Counted from the first letter of the stretch, positions 31,617 to 41,172 are shown. The stretch is DNA of 64,000 bases from Belnapia sp. F-4-1 (GCF_000802185.1 NZ_KN676113.1:892362-956361), one strand, 5' to 3'. Notes: a model not told the origin generated them from the sequence alone. Numbers and translations: made by a program.

Positions 31617-34600
31617 CTACCCCACCCGCCGCAGGTCGAGGCTGCGCGGGGCCTCCTTCGCCGGCACGGCGGCGGGCGGCGGCATGGGGTTAGGGGTGTG
31701 GCCGAAGGGCTGGAAGCGGGTGCGGCGTCGGGCCTCGGCCTCGTTGGCGTTCACCGGCAGGGTGTCGTAGCTGCGCCCGCCCGGATGCACCACATGGTGG
31801 GTGAGGCCGCCGAGGCTGCGCCCGGTCCAGCGGTCATAGAGGTCGAACACCAGCGGGCCCTGGGCGCGGACGGTCGGGTGCAGGGCCGAGGGCGGGTCCC
31901 AGGCCTTGAAGCGGATGCCGCCGACATATTCGCCCTGGGTGTCGGTCGGCACCAGCGGGACCTCGAATCCGTTGCAGGCGAGGGTATAGCGTTCCGCGAC
32001 CCAGCCCGTCACGCGCGCCTGCAGCCGCTCCGTGCTGCTGTCGACATAACGGGCGGTGCCGCCGCCGGCCGGCTCCTCGCCCAGCACGTGCCAGGGCTCG
32101 AGGGCATGGCGCAGCTCGATGCCGGTGCCGCGCAGCGTCACCTCGCCGATCCGGGGGAAGCGGAATTCCAGGTGCGGGGCGAACCAGGCGGGGTCGAGCG
32201 GGAAGCCGAGGCCGTGCAGCTCCTCCAGCGCGTCGCGGAAATCCTGCTCGGCATAGTGCGGCAGCATGAACTCGTCATGCAGCCGGGTGCCCCAGCGGAC
32301 CAGGCGGCGCTCATAGGGGTGCTGCCAGAAGGCGGCGATGGCGCTCCGCATCAGGAGCATCTGCGCGGCGGACATGCGCGCATGGGGCGGCATCTCCAGC
32401 GCGCGGTACTCGACGAGGCCGAGCCGGCCGGAGCTGTGCTCGGGCGCGTGGAGCTTGTCGATGCAGAACTCGGTCCGGTGCGTGTTGCCGGTCATGTCGG
32501 CCAGCAGGTTGCGGAACAGCCGGTCCACCAGCCAGGGCGGCGTCTCGCGGCCCGGCTCGATCTTGCCGAAGGCGACTTCCAGCTCGGCAATGGCATCCTG
32601 CCGGGCCTCGTCGACGCGGGGGTGCTGGCTGGTCGGGCCGATGAACAGGCCGCTGAACAGGTAGGAGAGGCTCGGGTGGTTGTGCCAGAAGCCGAGCAGG
32701 CTCTTCAGCAGGTCCGGGCGGCGGAGGAAGGGGCTGTCGGCCGGCGAGGCGGCGCCCATCACCACATGGTTGCCGCCCCCCGTGCCGACATGGCGGCCGT
32801 CGAGCATGAATTTCTCGGCGGACAGCCCGAGCTGGCGGGCCTCCTCGTAGAGGGTCTCGGTGCGCTCGACATGCTCGGCCCAGGAGGCACTGGGGTGGAT
32901 GTTCACCTCGATCACGCCCGGGTCGGGGGTGACGGAGAAGCTTTGGATGCGCTCGTCGCGGGGCGGGAGGTAGCCTTCCAGCACCACCTTGCGGCCGGTC
33001 TCGGCAGCGGTCGCCTCGACGGCGGCGGTGAGGTCGAGCCAGTCCTCGGCGGCCGTCAGCGGCGGGTAGAAGACGTGGATCCTGCCCTCGCGGGCCTCGA
33101 CGGCGAGCGCGGTGCGGACGAGGCCGGGCTCGCCCCGGCCGACCACCGGCAGGTCCTGCGGCACCGGGCGGAAGCCCTCGGCGCCGGCGCCCATCGTGCT
33201 CGGGCCATGCGGGCGCTGGAAGGCCTGGTACGGCGGCAGTTCTCCCTTCGGGGCCATGGGGTCGGGCTCGAACTCGCCTTCGATGGTGGCGGGGTCGGCC
33301 CAGGGCAGGCTTTCCAGCGGCAGGCGGAAGCCAATGGGGCTGTCGCCGGGGATGAGGAAGAGCGTGCCGTCGCGGAAGAACCAGCGGCTGGACTGCCAGC
33401 GGCGCTGGCCGCCTTCCATCACCCGGCGCAGGGGCAGGACGCTACCGACCGGGGCGGCGAGGCCCTGGCCGAAGACGCGGGCGAGGCGGGCGCGCTCCAG
33501 CGGGTCGCGCAGCCTGGCATCCTCGGCCACGACATTGTCGGGGAGGCGCCGCTCCTTCCATAAATAGTAGTGGATGTCCTCATGCGCCGGGTTGACCAGC
33601 GAGGGATCGACCTGGAGGCGTTCGGCGAGCATCCCGGCGAAACGCGCGGCATCGGCGGCCGTCGCGGTGTCGGTGTCGTCGTCGGAGGCGAGAAGGCCGG
33701 GGTCCCGCCAGACCGGCTCGCCGTCGCGGCGCCAATGGGCGTGCAGCGCCCAGCGCGGCAGCTGCTCGCCGGGGTACTGCTTGCCCATCCCGTATTGCAG
33801 CGCGGCGCCGGGGCCCCAGAGCTCGGCGAGGCGGCGCAGCAGGCGGCCGGCATAGCGGCGCTTGGTGGGGCCCATCGCGTCGGTGTTCCACTCCGGCGCG
33901 TCCATGTCGTCGGCGGCGATGAAGGTGGGCTCGCCGCCCATGGTCAGGCGGACATTGCCCGCCCGAAGCGCGCGCTCCACCCGCTCGCCCTGGGCAAGGA
34001 TGTCCTGCCATTGGCGCTCGCCATAGGGCTTCGTTACCCGCGGCGTCTCGCGCACCCGCGTCACCGACATGGCGAATTCGAATTTCGTTTCCGCCTTCTC
34101 GACCAAACCGCTGATAGCCGCCGCCGAGGCCGGCTCCGGGCTGGCGGCGAGCGGGATATGCCCCTCCCCCGTCATCAGGCCGGAGGTGGCGTCGAGCCCG
34201 ATCCAGCCGGCGCCGGGCAGGTAGACCTCGGCCCAGGCATGGAGGTCGGTGAAATCACTGGTCGGGCCCTCAGGGCCGGTGACGGGCTTCTGGTCGGCGA
34301 CGAGCTGGATCAGGTAGCCGGACACGAAGCGCGCCGCGTAGCCGAGGTGCCGCAATGCCTGCACCAGCAGCCAGGCGCTGTCGCGGCAGGAGCCGCGCTC
34401 GTTGCCGAGCGTCTCCTCGGGCGTCCAGACGCCCGCTTCCATGCGCACGACATAGGCGGTGCGCTCCTGGATGCGGCGGTTCAGCCCGACCAGCATGTCG
34501 ACGGTCGGCTGCTCGCCGCGGGGAATCCCGGCGAGGAAGGCCGAGAGCAGCGGCCCGGCCGGCTCCGTCCGGCGGAAGGGGGCGAGTTCCTGCTCCAGCA

Positions 34601-34925
34601 CCGGGTCATAGGTGAAGGGCCAGGTCTCGGCCTCGGGCTCGAGGAAGAAGTCGAAGGGATTGATCGTCGCCATGTCGGCGACGAGATCGACCGTCACGTC
34701 GAAATGGGTGACCCGCTCGGGGAAGACGACGCGCGCCAGGTGGTTGCCCTGCGGATCCTGCATCCAGTTGAGGAAATGTGGTTTCGGCTCGATGGTGAGC
34801 GCGTAGCTGACGATCGGCGTGCGGGCCTGTGGCGCCGGCCGCAGGCGGATGGTCTGCGGCCCGAGCGTGATGGCGCGCTCGTATTGGTAGCTTGTCCGGT
34901 GGTTCAGGGCGACATGCAGCGGCAT
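31617..34925 (-). CDS. transglutaminase-DUF2126 (glutamine synthetase-like ligase) fusion
   Basis: A 1102-residue protein starting at [17 protein letters not shown]. The N-terminal transglutaminase has Cys180 in [14 protein letters not shown], His229 in [13 protein letters not shown] and Asp245 in [10 protein letters not shown]. From about 320 onward is DUF2126, predicted in comparative genomics of amidoligases to be a glutamine synthetase-like carboxylate-amine ligase: [46 protein letters not shown] and [19 protein letters not shown] are conserved blocks. An upstream in-frame extension to 35285 is not coding; it crosses into the nhaA gene. First gene of the cluster. Confidence 0.94.
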   Translation of the reverse strand: MPLHVALNHRTSYQYERAITLGPQTIRLRPAPQARTPIVSYALTIEPKPHFLNWMQDPQGNHLARVVFPERVTHFDVTVDLVADMATINPFDFFLEPEAETWPFTYDPVLEQELAPFRRTEPAGPLLSAFLAGIPRGEQPTVDMLVGLNRRIQERTAYVVRMEAGVWTPEETLGNERGSCRDSAWLLVQALRHLGYAARFVSGYLIQLVADQKPVTGPEGPTSDFTDLHAWAEVYLPGAGWIGLDATSGLMTGEGHIPLAASPEPASAAAISGLVEKAETKFEFAMSVTRVRETPRVTKPYGERQWQDILAQGERVERALRAGNVRLTMGGEPTFIAADDMDAPEWNTDAMGPTKRRYAGRLLRRLAELWGPGAALQYGMGKQYPGEQLPRWALHAHWRRDGEPVWRDPGLLASDDDTDTATAADAARFAGMLAERLQVDPSLVNPAHEDIHYYLWKERRLPDNVVAEDARLRDPLERARLARVFGQGLAAPVGSVLPLRRVMEGGQRRWQSSRWFFRDGTLFLIPGDSPIGFRLPLESLPWADPATIEGEFEPDPMAPKGELPPYQAFQRPHGPSTMGAGAEGFRPVPQDLPVVGRGEPGLVRTALAVEAREGRIHVFYPPLTAAEDWLDLTAAVEATAAETGRKVVLEGYLPPRDERIQSFSVTPDPGVIEVNIHPSASWAEHVERTETLYEEARQLGLSAEKFMLDGRHVGTGGGNHVVMGAASPADSPFLRRPDLLKSLLGFWHNHPSLSYLFSGLFIGPTSQHPRVDEARQDAIAELEVAFGKIEPGRETPPWLVDRLFRNLLADMTGNTHRTEFCIDKLHAPEHSSGRLGLVEYRALEMPPHARMSAAQMLLMRSAIAAFWQHPYERRLVRWGTRLHDEFMLPHYAEQDFRDALEELHGLGFPLDPAWFAPHLEFRFPRIGEVTLRGTGIELRHALEPWHVLGEEPAGGGTARYVDSSTERLQARVTGWVAERYTLACNGFEVPLVPTDTQGEYVGGIRFKAWDPPSALHPTVRAQGPLVFDLYDRWTGRSLGGLTHHVVHPGGRSYDTLPVNANEAEARRRTRFQPFGHTPNPMPPPAAVPAKEAPRSLDLRRVG

Positions 34926-35154
34926 CGGGAGATATCCGGGTCCTGGGTGGGACGGCTGGGGACCGCTTACAGCAAGAAGGCTATGCGCGCAGGCCGGTGC
35001 TTCTGCCGCCCGGGCCATGCGCCAGCCCAAGCCAATGGCGATGCAATGGTGGTGCCACCCGGTTGCTGGCAGGGATGTCAGCCGGGTCGCATTGCCTTTT
35101 GTCCAGGACTCCGGCAGCACCGCCCCGATCCGTTTGAACCACAAGGAGCCTGCC
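34926..35154. promoter_or_regulatory. divergent region between DUF2126 gene and nhaA
   Basis: 229 bases with no plausible gene. Promoters for the peptide-ligase cluster (-) and nhaA (+) must be here. AAGGAG at 35142-35147 is the nhaA ribosome-binding site. No confident promoter pair. Confidence 0.4.
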
Positions 35155-36351
35155 ATGCCGCCGGACATGCCAGTGAGGCCGGCCTCGCGCCGTGCCCGCT
35201 CGCTGCTGCGGGACTTCCTGCACAACAACGCCTCGGGCGGGCTGGTGCTGATGGCAGCGGCGGTGCTCGCCCTCATCCTCGCCAATTCGGCCGTCGCGCC
35301 GGTCTATTTCGGGGCGCTCGAAGCCTATTTGGGGCCGCTCAGCCTGCTGCACTGGATCAATGACGGGCTGATGGCGGTGTTCTTCCTGCTGGTCGGGCTC
35401 GAGATCAAGCGGGAGCTGCTGGATGGGCAGCTGGCCGGCTGGGGCCGGCGCATCTTGCCCGGTATCGCGGCGGCGGGGGGCATGGCCGTACCGGCGCTGA
35501 TCTATGCCGGCTTCAATGCGGGCAACCCGGCGACGCTGCGCGGCTGGGCCATCCCGGCGGCAACCGACATCGCCTTCGCACTCGGCGTGCTGGCGCTGCT
35601 CGGGCCGCGGGTGCCAGCCTCGCTCCGCATCTTCCTGACGGCGCTCGCCATCCTCGACGACCTCGGGGCGGTCGCCATCATCGCCGTCTTCTACACGGGC
35701 GAGATCGCCCTGCCCTATCTCGGGCTGGCCGGGCTGGTCTCGCTCGTGCTCTTCGGCCTGAACCGCGCGGGGGTGTGCCGGCTCCTGCCCTATCTGCTGC
35801 TTGGCGCAGTGCTGTGGTGGCTGACGCTGCGCTCCGGCGTGCATGCGACGGTCGCCGGGGTGGTGCTCGCCCTCGCCATCCCGCTGCGGAACCGGCCGGG
35901 CGGGGCGGACGACCTCGCCGCCTCGCCGCTGCACCGGCTGGAGCATGCGCTGCACCTGCCGGTCGCCTTCGCCATCGTCCCCGCCTTCGGCTTTGCCAAT
36001 GCCGGCGTCTCCTTCGAAGGGCTGACGATGGAGGCGCTGCTCGACCCGCTGACCCTCGGCGTGGCGCTCGGGCTGCTCGTCGGGAAGCTGATCGGCGTCT
36101 TCGGCGCGGCGGGGGCGGCGATCCGGCTCGGCTGGGCGGAAATGCCGGTGGGGGCGTCGTGGTGGCAGCTGTTCGGGACGGCGCTGCTCTGCGGCATCGG
36201 CTTCACCATGAGCCTCTTCATCGGCATGCTTGCCTTCGAGGGCGAGCCGCTGCTGCAGGCGGAGGTGAAGATCGGCATCCTTGCCGGCTCGGTGCTGGCG
36301 GGGCTGCTCGGGGCGGCAGTGCTCAGGGCGGCGCCGCGGCGGGCGGACTGA
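35155..36351 (+). CDS. nhaA: Na+/H+ antiporter NhaA
   Basis: A 398-residue antiporter of usual family length. The ion-binding aspartates are Asp168-Asp169 in [16 protein letters not shown] and the conserved Asp138 in [18 protein letters not shown]. The N-terminal [16 protein letters not shown] and the C-terminal [15 protein letters not shown] segments are also typical. AAGGAGCC precedes the ATG. It exports Na+ (or Li+) in exchange for two protons across the inner membrane. It stands alone between a divergent and a convergent gene. Confidence 0.95.
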   Translation: MPPDMPVRPASRRARSLLRDFLHNNASGGLVLMAAAVLALILANSAVAPVYFGALEAYLGPLSLLHWINDGLMAVFFLLVGLEIKRELLDGQLAGWGRRILPGIAAAGGMAVPALIYAGFNAGNPATLRGWAIPAATDIAFALGVLALLGPRVPASLRIFLTALAILDDLGAVAIIAVFYTGEIALPYLGLAGLVSLVLFGLNRAGVCRLLPYLLLGAVLWWLTLRSGVHATVAGVVLALAIPLRNRPGGADDLAASPLHRLEHALHLPVAFAIVPAFGFANAGVSFEGLTMEALLDPLTLGVALGLLVGKLIGVFGAAGAAIRLGWAEMPVGASWWQLFGTALLCGIGFTMSLFIGMLAFEGEPLLQAEVKIGILAGSVLAGLLGAAVLRAAPRRAD

Positions 36352-36377
36352 TCGGACCATCGGTCGGGGCCGGCCCT

Positions 36378-36457
36378 CGCCCGGCGTCCTTTCGCGGCTT
36401 TGCCGCGAAAGGCAGGCGGCCATCCGGGGCCGCCAAGCCGCGCGGCAGTTTCGCGGA
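36378..36457 (+). repeat. dispersed mosaic repeat, copy B, with 11-bp hairpin
   Basis: Lies between the convergent ends of nhaA and a Bug receptor. The core CCTTTCGCGGC/GCCGCGAAAGG is a perfect 11-bp stem with a TTT loop (36388-36412). It is followed by GGCGGCCATCCGGGGCC and a CGGCAGTTTCGCGG segment that matches copy C closely. It probably also serves as a bidirectional terminator. Confidence 0.65.
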
Positions 36458-36463
36458 GGATTC

Positions 36464-37429
36464 TCAGCCGGGCTCCAACCCGGCTTCCTTCGCCCGCACG
36501 GTCATCTCCTCGATCTGGCCGCGGAGAAAGGCGTGGAATTCCGCCGGCGTCGAGCCGCGCGGGACATAGCCGAGCCGGCCGACCTTCTCGATGAAGGCGG
36601 GGTCGGCCAGGGCCGCGTTCATCGCCGCATTGGCCCGCGCCACGATCGGCGCCGGCGTCGCGGCGGGAAGGCCCATGCCGAACCAGGCGGAAACGCCGTA
36701 GCCCGGCAGCAGGCTCGCCACTGGCGGGATGTCGGGCGCGAGGGCGAAGGCCTGCGGCGAAGTGACGGCGAGCGCCCGCACCTTCCCTTCCTTCACCTGC
36801 GGCATGCCAGCGGCGAAATCGGTGAAGGTGCTGTCGATGCGGCCGGCGATGACATCGGTCAGCGCCTCCGGCCCGCCGCGATAGGGCACCGCCGTCATCT
36901 CCGCCCCGCCCATGCGGGCAAGCATCGCCGAGGCGATTCGGGCGCTGGCATTGCCGTAGCTGAAGGTGAGCGGCTGCCGCTTCGCCAGATCGATGAAGCC
37001 TTTCAGGTCCCGCGCCGGGCTGGCGGCCGGCACGACCAGAATATAGGCGGTGTCGGCAACATAGCCGACCGGGGCGAAATCCTTCAGCGGGTCATAGGAG
37101 AGGCGCGGGACGAGATAGGTGTTCAGCGCCCCGTTGGTGACGCTCAGCACGCACCAGGTGAGGCCGTCAGGCGCCGAGCGGGCGACGCTCTCGGTGCCGA
37201 CGACGCCGCTGCCGCCCGGGCGGTTGTCGACGATGACCGGCTGGCCGAGTTCGCGCGACAATGGCTCCGACAGATGGCGGATCAGCGTGTCGGTCACCGT
37301 GCCGGCGGGAAAGGCGACGACGAGGCGGACGGGCCGGTCGGGCCAGGACGGCTGGGCGCGGGCCCCGGGGGGAAGCATGGCGGGCAGCAGGGCGGGCGCG
37401 GCGAGCAGGGCCCGGCGAGAAATCGGCAC
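36464..37429 (-). CDS. Bug family tripartite tricarboxylate transporter receptor
   Basis: A 321-residue periplasmic receptor starting at GTG, with GGAGG seven bases upstream. Signal peptide with an arginine pair (ISRRALLAAPALLPAML ending GARA). Then the Bug signature WPDRPVRLVVAFPAGTVTDT, VIVDNRPGGSGVVGTESVA, YGNASARIASAML, PYRGGPEALTDVIAGRIDST and LPGYGVSAWFGMGLPAATPA. No membrane subunits TctA/TctB nearby. Ligand unknown. Confidence 0.94.
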   Translation of the reverse strand: MPISRRALLAAPALLPAMLPPGARAQPSWPDRPVRLVVAFPAGTVTDTLIRHLSEPLSRELGQPVIVDNRPGGSGVVGTESVARSAPDGLTWCVLSVTNGALNTYLVPRLSYDPLKDFAPVGYVADTAYILVVPAASPARDLKGFIDLAKRQPLTFSYGNASARIASAMLARMGGAEMTAVPYRGGPEALTDVIAGRIDSTFTDFAAGMPQVKEGKVRALAVTSPQAFALAPDIPPVASLLPGYGVSAWFGMGLPAATPAPIVARANAAMNAALADPAFIEKVGRLGYVPRGSTPAEFHAFLRGQIEEMTVRAKEAGLEPG

Positions 37430-37560
37430 GGCGTATCCTCCAATCGTTCTTGCCGGTGACTGAACAATGCGGGCCGGAGGCTGGCAAGCGCCGTGCGGGC
37501 GGCCCGGCATGGCGTCCCGGCTTCGCAGCGGGCTGCATTCCGTGCTATCCGAACTCGGGC

Positions 37561-37646
37561 GGGGGCGTGGTGGAATGGTAGACACAGGGGACTCAAAATC
37601 CCCCGGCCGCAAGGCCTTGCCGGTTCGAGTCCGGCCGCCCCTACCA
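37561..37646 (+). tRNA. tRNA-Leu (anticodon CAA)
   Basis: An 86-base class II tRNA. The acceptor strand GGGGGCG pairs with CGCCCCT (one G-T pair), followed by discriminator A and an encoded CCA. The anticodon loop CTCAAAA within a GGGGA/TCCCC stem gives anticodon CAA. A long variable arm (CGGCCGCAAGGCCTT) and a T arm GCCGGTTCGAGTCCGGC are present. It decodes UUG. Confidence 0.95.
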
Positions 37647-37785
37647 GAAGCCCCTCGCCGGCTGAGCCGTTCTTAATCCGGCATCAACCCTCCTTGAGCC
37701 AAGCTGGCTTCGCGGCATGTGAAGCGTGACATCGCCGGTCGTGTCCCAAGATTGTCACAGGTCGAATCTGGGAGGAAACGCACGC

Positions 37786-38388
37786 ATGGCGACTGATACG
37801 ATCCGCAGCGGCCTCCGCTTTGGCCGCCTCGTGGTATCGCATGAGGACAGCCCCTATTTCTGGCGCGGCCGCTTCGCGCGGCGGCGCTGGCATTGCGACT
37901 GCGAATGCGGCGGCAGCGCGACGGTGCGGGAAGACAGGCTGAAAGCCGGCACGACGCTGAGCTGCGGCTGCTTGCGCGACGATGCCTCCCGCGAGCGGCA
38001 ATACCGCCATGGCGGCAAGGCCGGCGGCCGGGTGGCGCCGGAATACCATGTCTGGCAAGGCTTGCTGCACCGCCAGCAGGAAGCCTCGGTCTGCCGTCGC
38101 TGGCAGGCCCGCGGCGGGCGCGGCTACGCTGCCTTCCTGGAGGATCTCGGCAAGCGGCCAAGCCCGGACCACCGGCTGGTTCGGCTGAACGAGCAGCGCG
38201 GATTCTCCCCGGCGAATTGCGCCTGGGAGCACTCGCCGCCACGGCGCGGCACGCCGCGGCACTTCATCCCCTATCGCGGGCGGATGGTCAGCCTCTCCGC
38301 CGCCGCCGCGGCAACCGGCATCGACTACCGGCGCCTTTGCAAGCGGCTGGAGCGCGGCTGGTCGCCGGCGGAGGCGCTGCGGCCCTGA
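37786..38388 (+). CDS. phage-like protein with zinc ribbon and nuclease-associated helix motif
   Basis: A 200-residue protein with GGAGG ten bases before its ATG. The N-terminal part has a zinc-ribbon pattern, CDCECGG and LSCGCLRDD, 20-25 residues apart, a layout common in phage-encoded HNH/AP2-type proteins. The middle region (YHVWQGLLHRQQ, RPSPDHRLVRLNEQRGFSP, NCAWEH) resembles the nuclease/DNA-binding part of such proteins. The C-terminus (VSLSAAAAATGIDYRRLCKR, then LERGWSPAEAL) is a nuclease-associated helix-turn-helix unit. It lies 139 bases after tRNA-Leu. Probably a remnant of, or a free-standing, mobile-element gene. Confidence 0.7.
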   Translation: MATDTIRSGLRFGRLVVSHEDSPYFWRGRFARRRWHCDCECGGSATVREDRLKAGTTLSCGCLRDDASRERQYRHGGKAGGRVAPEYHVWQGLLHRQQEASVCRRWQARGGRGYAAFLEDLGKRPSPDHRLVRLNEQRGFSPANCAWEHSPPRRGTPRHFIPYRGRMVSLSAAAAATGIDYRRLCKRLERGWSPAEALRP

Positions 38389-38402
38389 TGCAGCGGCCTG
38401 GG

Positions 38403-38509
38403 TCTCGCCGGGTGTCCTTCCGGGGCTTTGCCGTGGAAAGCCGTGCGAGGGTTCGGGATTGAGGCGACCATTCGGGGTCCCCGCAAAACTGCCCGGCAGT
38501 TTTGCGGGG
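38403..38509 (+). repeat. dispersed mosaic repeat, copy C
   Basis: Shares with copies A and B the order GGGTGTCCTTCCGGGGCTTTGC core, then GGCGACCATTCGGGGTCC, then CGGCAGTTTTGCGG. The core hairpin is degenerate here, while the distal part forms a long inverted repeat (see 38479-38509). It lies between convergent genes. Confidence 0.6.
38479..38509. terminator. 15-bp inverted repeat between convergent genes
   Basis: CCCCGCAAAACTGCC and GGCAGTTTTGCGGGG are perfect complements with one central base. The 31-base element sits four bases from the stop of the SDR gene and 91 bases past the phage-like gene. It probably terminates the SDR gene. Confidence 0.6.
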
Positions 38510-38513
38510 TGCC

Positions 38514-39317
38514 TCACACCGGGCCGGCGGCCGTGAACCCGCCATCGACCGCCAGCTCGGCGCCGGTAATGTACTTCGCCTCCTCGGAAACGAGGAAGAG
38601 CACGGCATGGGCGACGTCCCAGCCGCTGCCCATCTGCCCGGCCGGCACACTGGCATGGCGGCGGGCGATCAGCGCCTCGGCGTCGTTGGCGCCGAGTTGC
38701 CGCACCAAGCGGTGCTCCACCAGCGGCGTGTGCATCAGCCCGGGGATCACCGTGTTGCAGCGGATGCCCCGGCGCGCATAGGCCAGGGCAACGGATTTCG
38801 AGAAGGCGATGACGCCCGCCTTGCTCGCCGAATAGGCGACATGCGGCCGCCCCGCCGACATGCGCAGCGCGGCGACGGAGGAGATGTTGACGATCGCGCC
38901 GCCGCCCTGCCCTTTCATCGCGGGCAACACGTATTTGCAGCCGAGGAAGGGCGTCTTCAGGTTGAAGTCGATCTGGCGGTCCCAGACCTCCTCCGGCATG
39001 TCGACCGGCCCGCCGGGATGCGAGCCGCCCACGTTGTTCACCAGGATGTCGATGCGGCCATAGCGCGCAAGGCAGGCGGCGATGGCAGCCTCCACCGCGG
39101 TGGCATCCAGCATGTCGCAGACCTGGGTGGTGCAGGTGCCGCCCTCGCCGGCGATGAGCGCGGCGGTTTCGGCGACAGCCTCCGGTGCGACATCGATGGC
39201 GAAGACCTGGGCGCCCTGCCGCGCCAGCAGCACCGCCGTCGCCTTGCCATTGCCCCAGCCCGGACCGACCGAGCCCGCGCCGGTGACAATGGCCACCTTC
39301 CCCGTCAGATCGAGCAT
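38514..39317 (-). CDS. SDR family NAD(P)-dependent oxidoreductase
   Basis: A 267-residue classical short-chain dehydrogenase. Cofactor motif TGAGSVGPGWGNGKA (an extended variant of TGxxxGxG), NNVGG in the NNAG position, catalytic Ser in VNISSVAA and Tyr/Lys in YSASKAG. GGAGGGGGAAAGG lies directly before MLDLTGKVA, so I start at 39317 and not at the ATG five codons upstream. Substrate unknown; context gives no pathway. Confidence 0.92.
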   Translation of the reverse strand: MLDLTGKVAIVTGAGSVGPGWGNGKATAVLLARQGAQVFAIDVAPEAVAETAALIAGEGGTCTTQVCDMLDATAVEAAIAACLARYGRIDILVNNVGGSHPGGPVDMPEEVWDRQIDFNLKTPFLGCKYVLPAMKGQGGGAIVNISSVAALRMSAGRPHVAYSASKAGVIAFSKSVALAYARRGIRCNTVIPGLMHTPLVEHRLVRQLGANDAEALIARRHASVPAGQMGSGWDVAHAVLFLVSEEAKYITGAELAVDGGFTAAGPV

Positions 39318-39389
39318 CCTTTCCCCCTCCATGAACTTTCGTGCCGCTCCGGCGATGAAGCAGCAACCGTAACCGACACAGAGGATGGC

Positions 39390-39584
39390 ATGACCACGCT
39401 GCTTCGCCTGCTGCTGATTCCCGCGCTGCTGACGATGACCCTGGCCGCCTGCGACCGCGGAGGCCCGGCCGAGCGCACGGGACGGAGCCTCGACCGGGCT
39501 GGCGAGCGCGTGCGCGACACGGTGGATCCGCCGCGCGGGCCGGTCGAGCGGCTGGGCCGCTCGGTGGACCGGGCCGTCAACTGA
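39390..39584 (+). CDS. small lipoprotein
   Basis: A 64-residue protein with GAGGATGG upstream of the ATG. Signal peptide LLRLLLIPALLTMTLAAC with lipobox LAAC. The 44-residue mature part is highly charged and holds a repeated R-S-L/V-D-R-A motif (GRSLDRAGERVRD and GRSVDRAVN). It resembles entericidin-type mini-lipoproteins in size and charge pattern, but no family can be assigned with certainty. It starts 72 bases from the divergent SDR gene. Confidence 0.7.
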   Translation: MTTLLRLLLIPALLTMTLAACDRGGPAERTGRSLDRAGERVRDTVDPPRGPVERLGRSVDRAVN

Positions 39585-39715
39585 GTCTGGGCTGATGCAG
39601 GCACGCCGCCGGCTGGGTCAGCGAGCCGGCGGCCCCGCCCTGCAAGGGCGGATCGACCTGTCACATCATCATGGGCTGAAACGGCCGCTGCGCCTCGGCC
39701 TTGGCGGCCGTGGCG

Positions 39716-40141
39716 TCAGACGCGGCGGTCGGTCCCTATCTGCTCCGGACGAAGCGGGCCACGCGCCGCGTCGCCGCTCAGCAGGTCGGCAATCACCGCG
39801 ACGGCCAGCGTCGGGGTGAAGGGCTTGGCGATGAAGCGCGAGCCGGAAACCTGCTGGTGGGGCTCCGCCCGGTTGTAGCGGCCTGAGGCGTAGATGATCG
39901 GCAGCTCGGCGCGGATCACCCGCGCGGCGCGGGCCAGGGCGAAGCCGTCGGACCCGCCGGGCAGATTGATATCGGTAAGCATGAGGTCGATCTCTGGATG
40001 GTCGCAGAGCAGCGACAGCGCGGCGCGCGCATCCTCCGCCTCTAGCACCTCGAAGCCCATATCGCCCAGGGCATCGACGAGCGTCAGGCGGACCAGAAAG
40101 TCATCCTCGACAACAAGCAGAACGGATTGGTGACCATGCAT
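39716..40141 (-). CDS. single-domain response regulator (CheY-like receiver)
   Basis: A 141-residue receiver domain: acidic pocket Glu12-Asp13-Asp14 in LVVEDDFLVR, phosphoacceptor Asp57 in LMLTDINLPG, conserved Ser/Thr-type position in IIYASGRY and the lysine in FIAKPFTP. There is no output domain. The sequence style matches the small receivers often linked to HWE/PAS histidine kinases in alphaproteobacteria. No kinase is adjacent. Confidence 0.92.
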   Translation of the reverse strand: MHGHQSVLLVVEDDFLVRLTLVDALGDMGFEVLEAEDARAALSLLCDHPEIDLMLTDINLPGGSDGFALARAARVIRAELPIIYASGRYNRAEPHQQVSGSRFIAKPFTPTLAVAVIADLLSGDAARGPLRPEQIGTDRRV

Positions 40142-40470
40142 CAGTGGATTCCTCGCCCCCGCCTAAGCGAAGCCCCGACCGATGCCACCGTTGCCCGCTG
40201 CCGCTGTGACGAGCGCGTTACAGGGCACACGAAAATGCGCTTGTCACCCTGAAGTCGCATTGGCGTGGAACGAAGGAAACCTCAGCATCCCTCTGACCGA
40301 CGGCAAACATTGCTTTTCGAATAACAAGTAACAGCGATGGGCAGTCCCCTGCCTTTCTTTTGTTTCCTTATCAGGTCACGGTTGGAGATGATTCAGGCGT
40401 GGCGCCACTGCCTCGTGGCCATTCATCCCGATTTGATGAATCGACCTGCGGCGCGGTCCCGGTTGGATGC
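40142..40470. other. 329-base non-coding stretch
   Basis: This gap lies between the response regulator start and the 3' end of the transglycosylase gene. It is AT-richer than the rest of the window, especially 40290-40350 (TTGCTTTTCGAATAACAAGT), which probably holds the response-regulator promoter. A short hairpin is at 40421-40441. A search by eye for the GGAAC/CGTT general-stress promoter found only an isolated GGAAC. I see no gene. Confidence 0.5.
40421..40441. terminator. hairpin after the transglycosylase-like gene
   Basis: A 7-bp stem ATTCATC/GATGAAT with a 7-nt loop lies 30 bases beyond the stop at 40471 on the minus strand. No T run. Confidence 0.35.
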
Positions 40471-41172
40471 TCAGTCCGTGCGGTCCTGCATCTCGGCCAC
40501 TTCGAGCAGGGTGGCGCCGTTGCGGCGGGCCTGCATCGCCTCCGCCTCGCGGCAGGATTGGCCCCGTAGCAGGGCCGATCCGGGAGCGGTCACCTCCAGC
40601 TTGGCCCGCACGCGGCAGACCACGCGTTGCGAGGAGGCGGGGGAGCCGCCATGCCAGCGGCGGATCGCCTCCTCCCAGGTGCCGGTCTCGGTGTACCAGC
40701 GACGCAGCAGGCCGCCGGCCCAGTCGGTCGCCCGCACCGGGTCGAGCGGCCAGTCGGAGCCGCGGGCATGGACCCGGGCATTCACCTGCACGCAGCCGGC
40801 CATGACGCTTTGCCGGGCCGGGACCTGGGTCAGGAGGCGGCGGGCCGTCCGCAGGTCGTCCGGAAAAGAGGCGCGGCCGGCGATGCTCAGCGCATGGGCG
40901 TGCAGCCCGCTTTCGGAGAGGGCGATCGCGACCAGCAGGCCCCGCGGCAGGCCGTGCACCTGCTCGGCCCGGCGGGCGGCGGCGAGGCAGGCGGCACGCG
41001 GCGAACTCGGCAGGTCCGTCGCAATGGCAGGCGGAAGGAGCTCCTGCGGCGCGTCCGGCAGGCGGGGCGTGGCGGTTGCGGCGGCCTTATGGGCCGGGCG
41101 GGCCGAGGCGGCGGTGACCGGTGCGGCGGCCAGGGCCAGGGCAATACTTCCCCGCCACAAGGCTCCTGCCAT
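40471..41172 (-). CDS. lytic transglycosylase-like secreted protein
   Basis: A 233-residue protein with a signal peptide (SIALALAAAPVTAASA). The core resembles the SLT fold: catalytic-type glutamate in GLLVAIALSESGLHAHAL, then VMAGCVQVNARVHARGSDWP and RRWHGGSPASSQRVV. Four cysteines in the mature part could form disulfides. I use ATG 41172 (MAGALWRGS), preceded by GGGGAA; the frame extends upstream to 41271 but that part is not signal-like. Probably trims peptidoglycan; partner system unknown. Confidence 0.78.
   Translation of the reverse strand: MAGALWRGSIALALAAAPVTAASARPAHKAAATATPRLPDAPQELLPPAIATDLPSSPRAACLAAARRAEQVHGLPRGLLVAIALSESGLHAHALSIAGRASFPDDLRTARRLLTQVPARQSVMAGCVQVNARVHARGSDWPLDPVRATDWAGGLLRRWYTETGTWEEAIRRWHGGSPASSQRVVCRVRAKLEVTAPGSALLRGQSCREAEAMQARRNGATLLEVAEMQDRTD

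Noticed and set aside
34926..35285. N-terminal extension of the DUF2126 protein
   Set aside because: The frame is open to 35285 but overlaps nhaA on the other strand and has no family similarity. [10 protein letters not shown] at 34925 is the conserved N-terminus.
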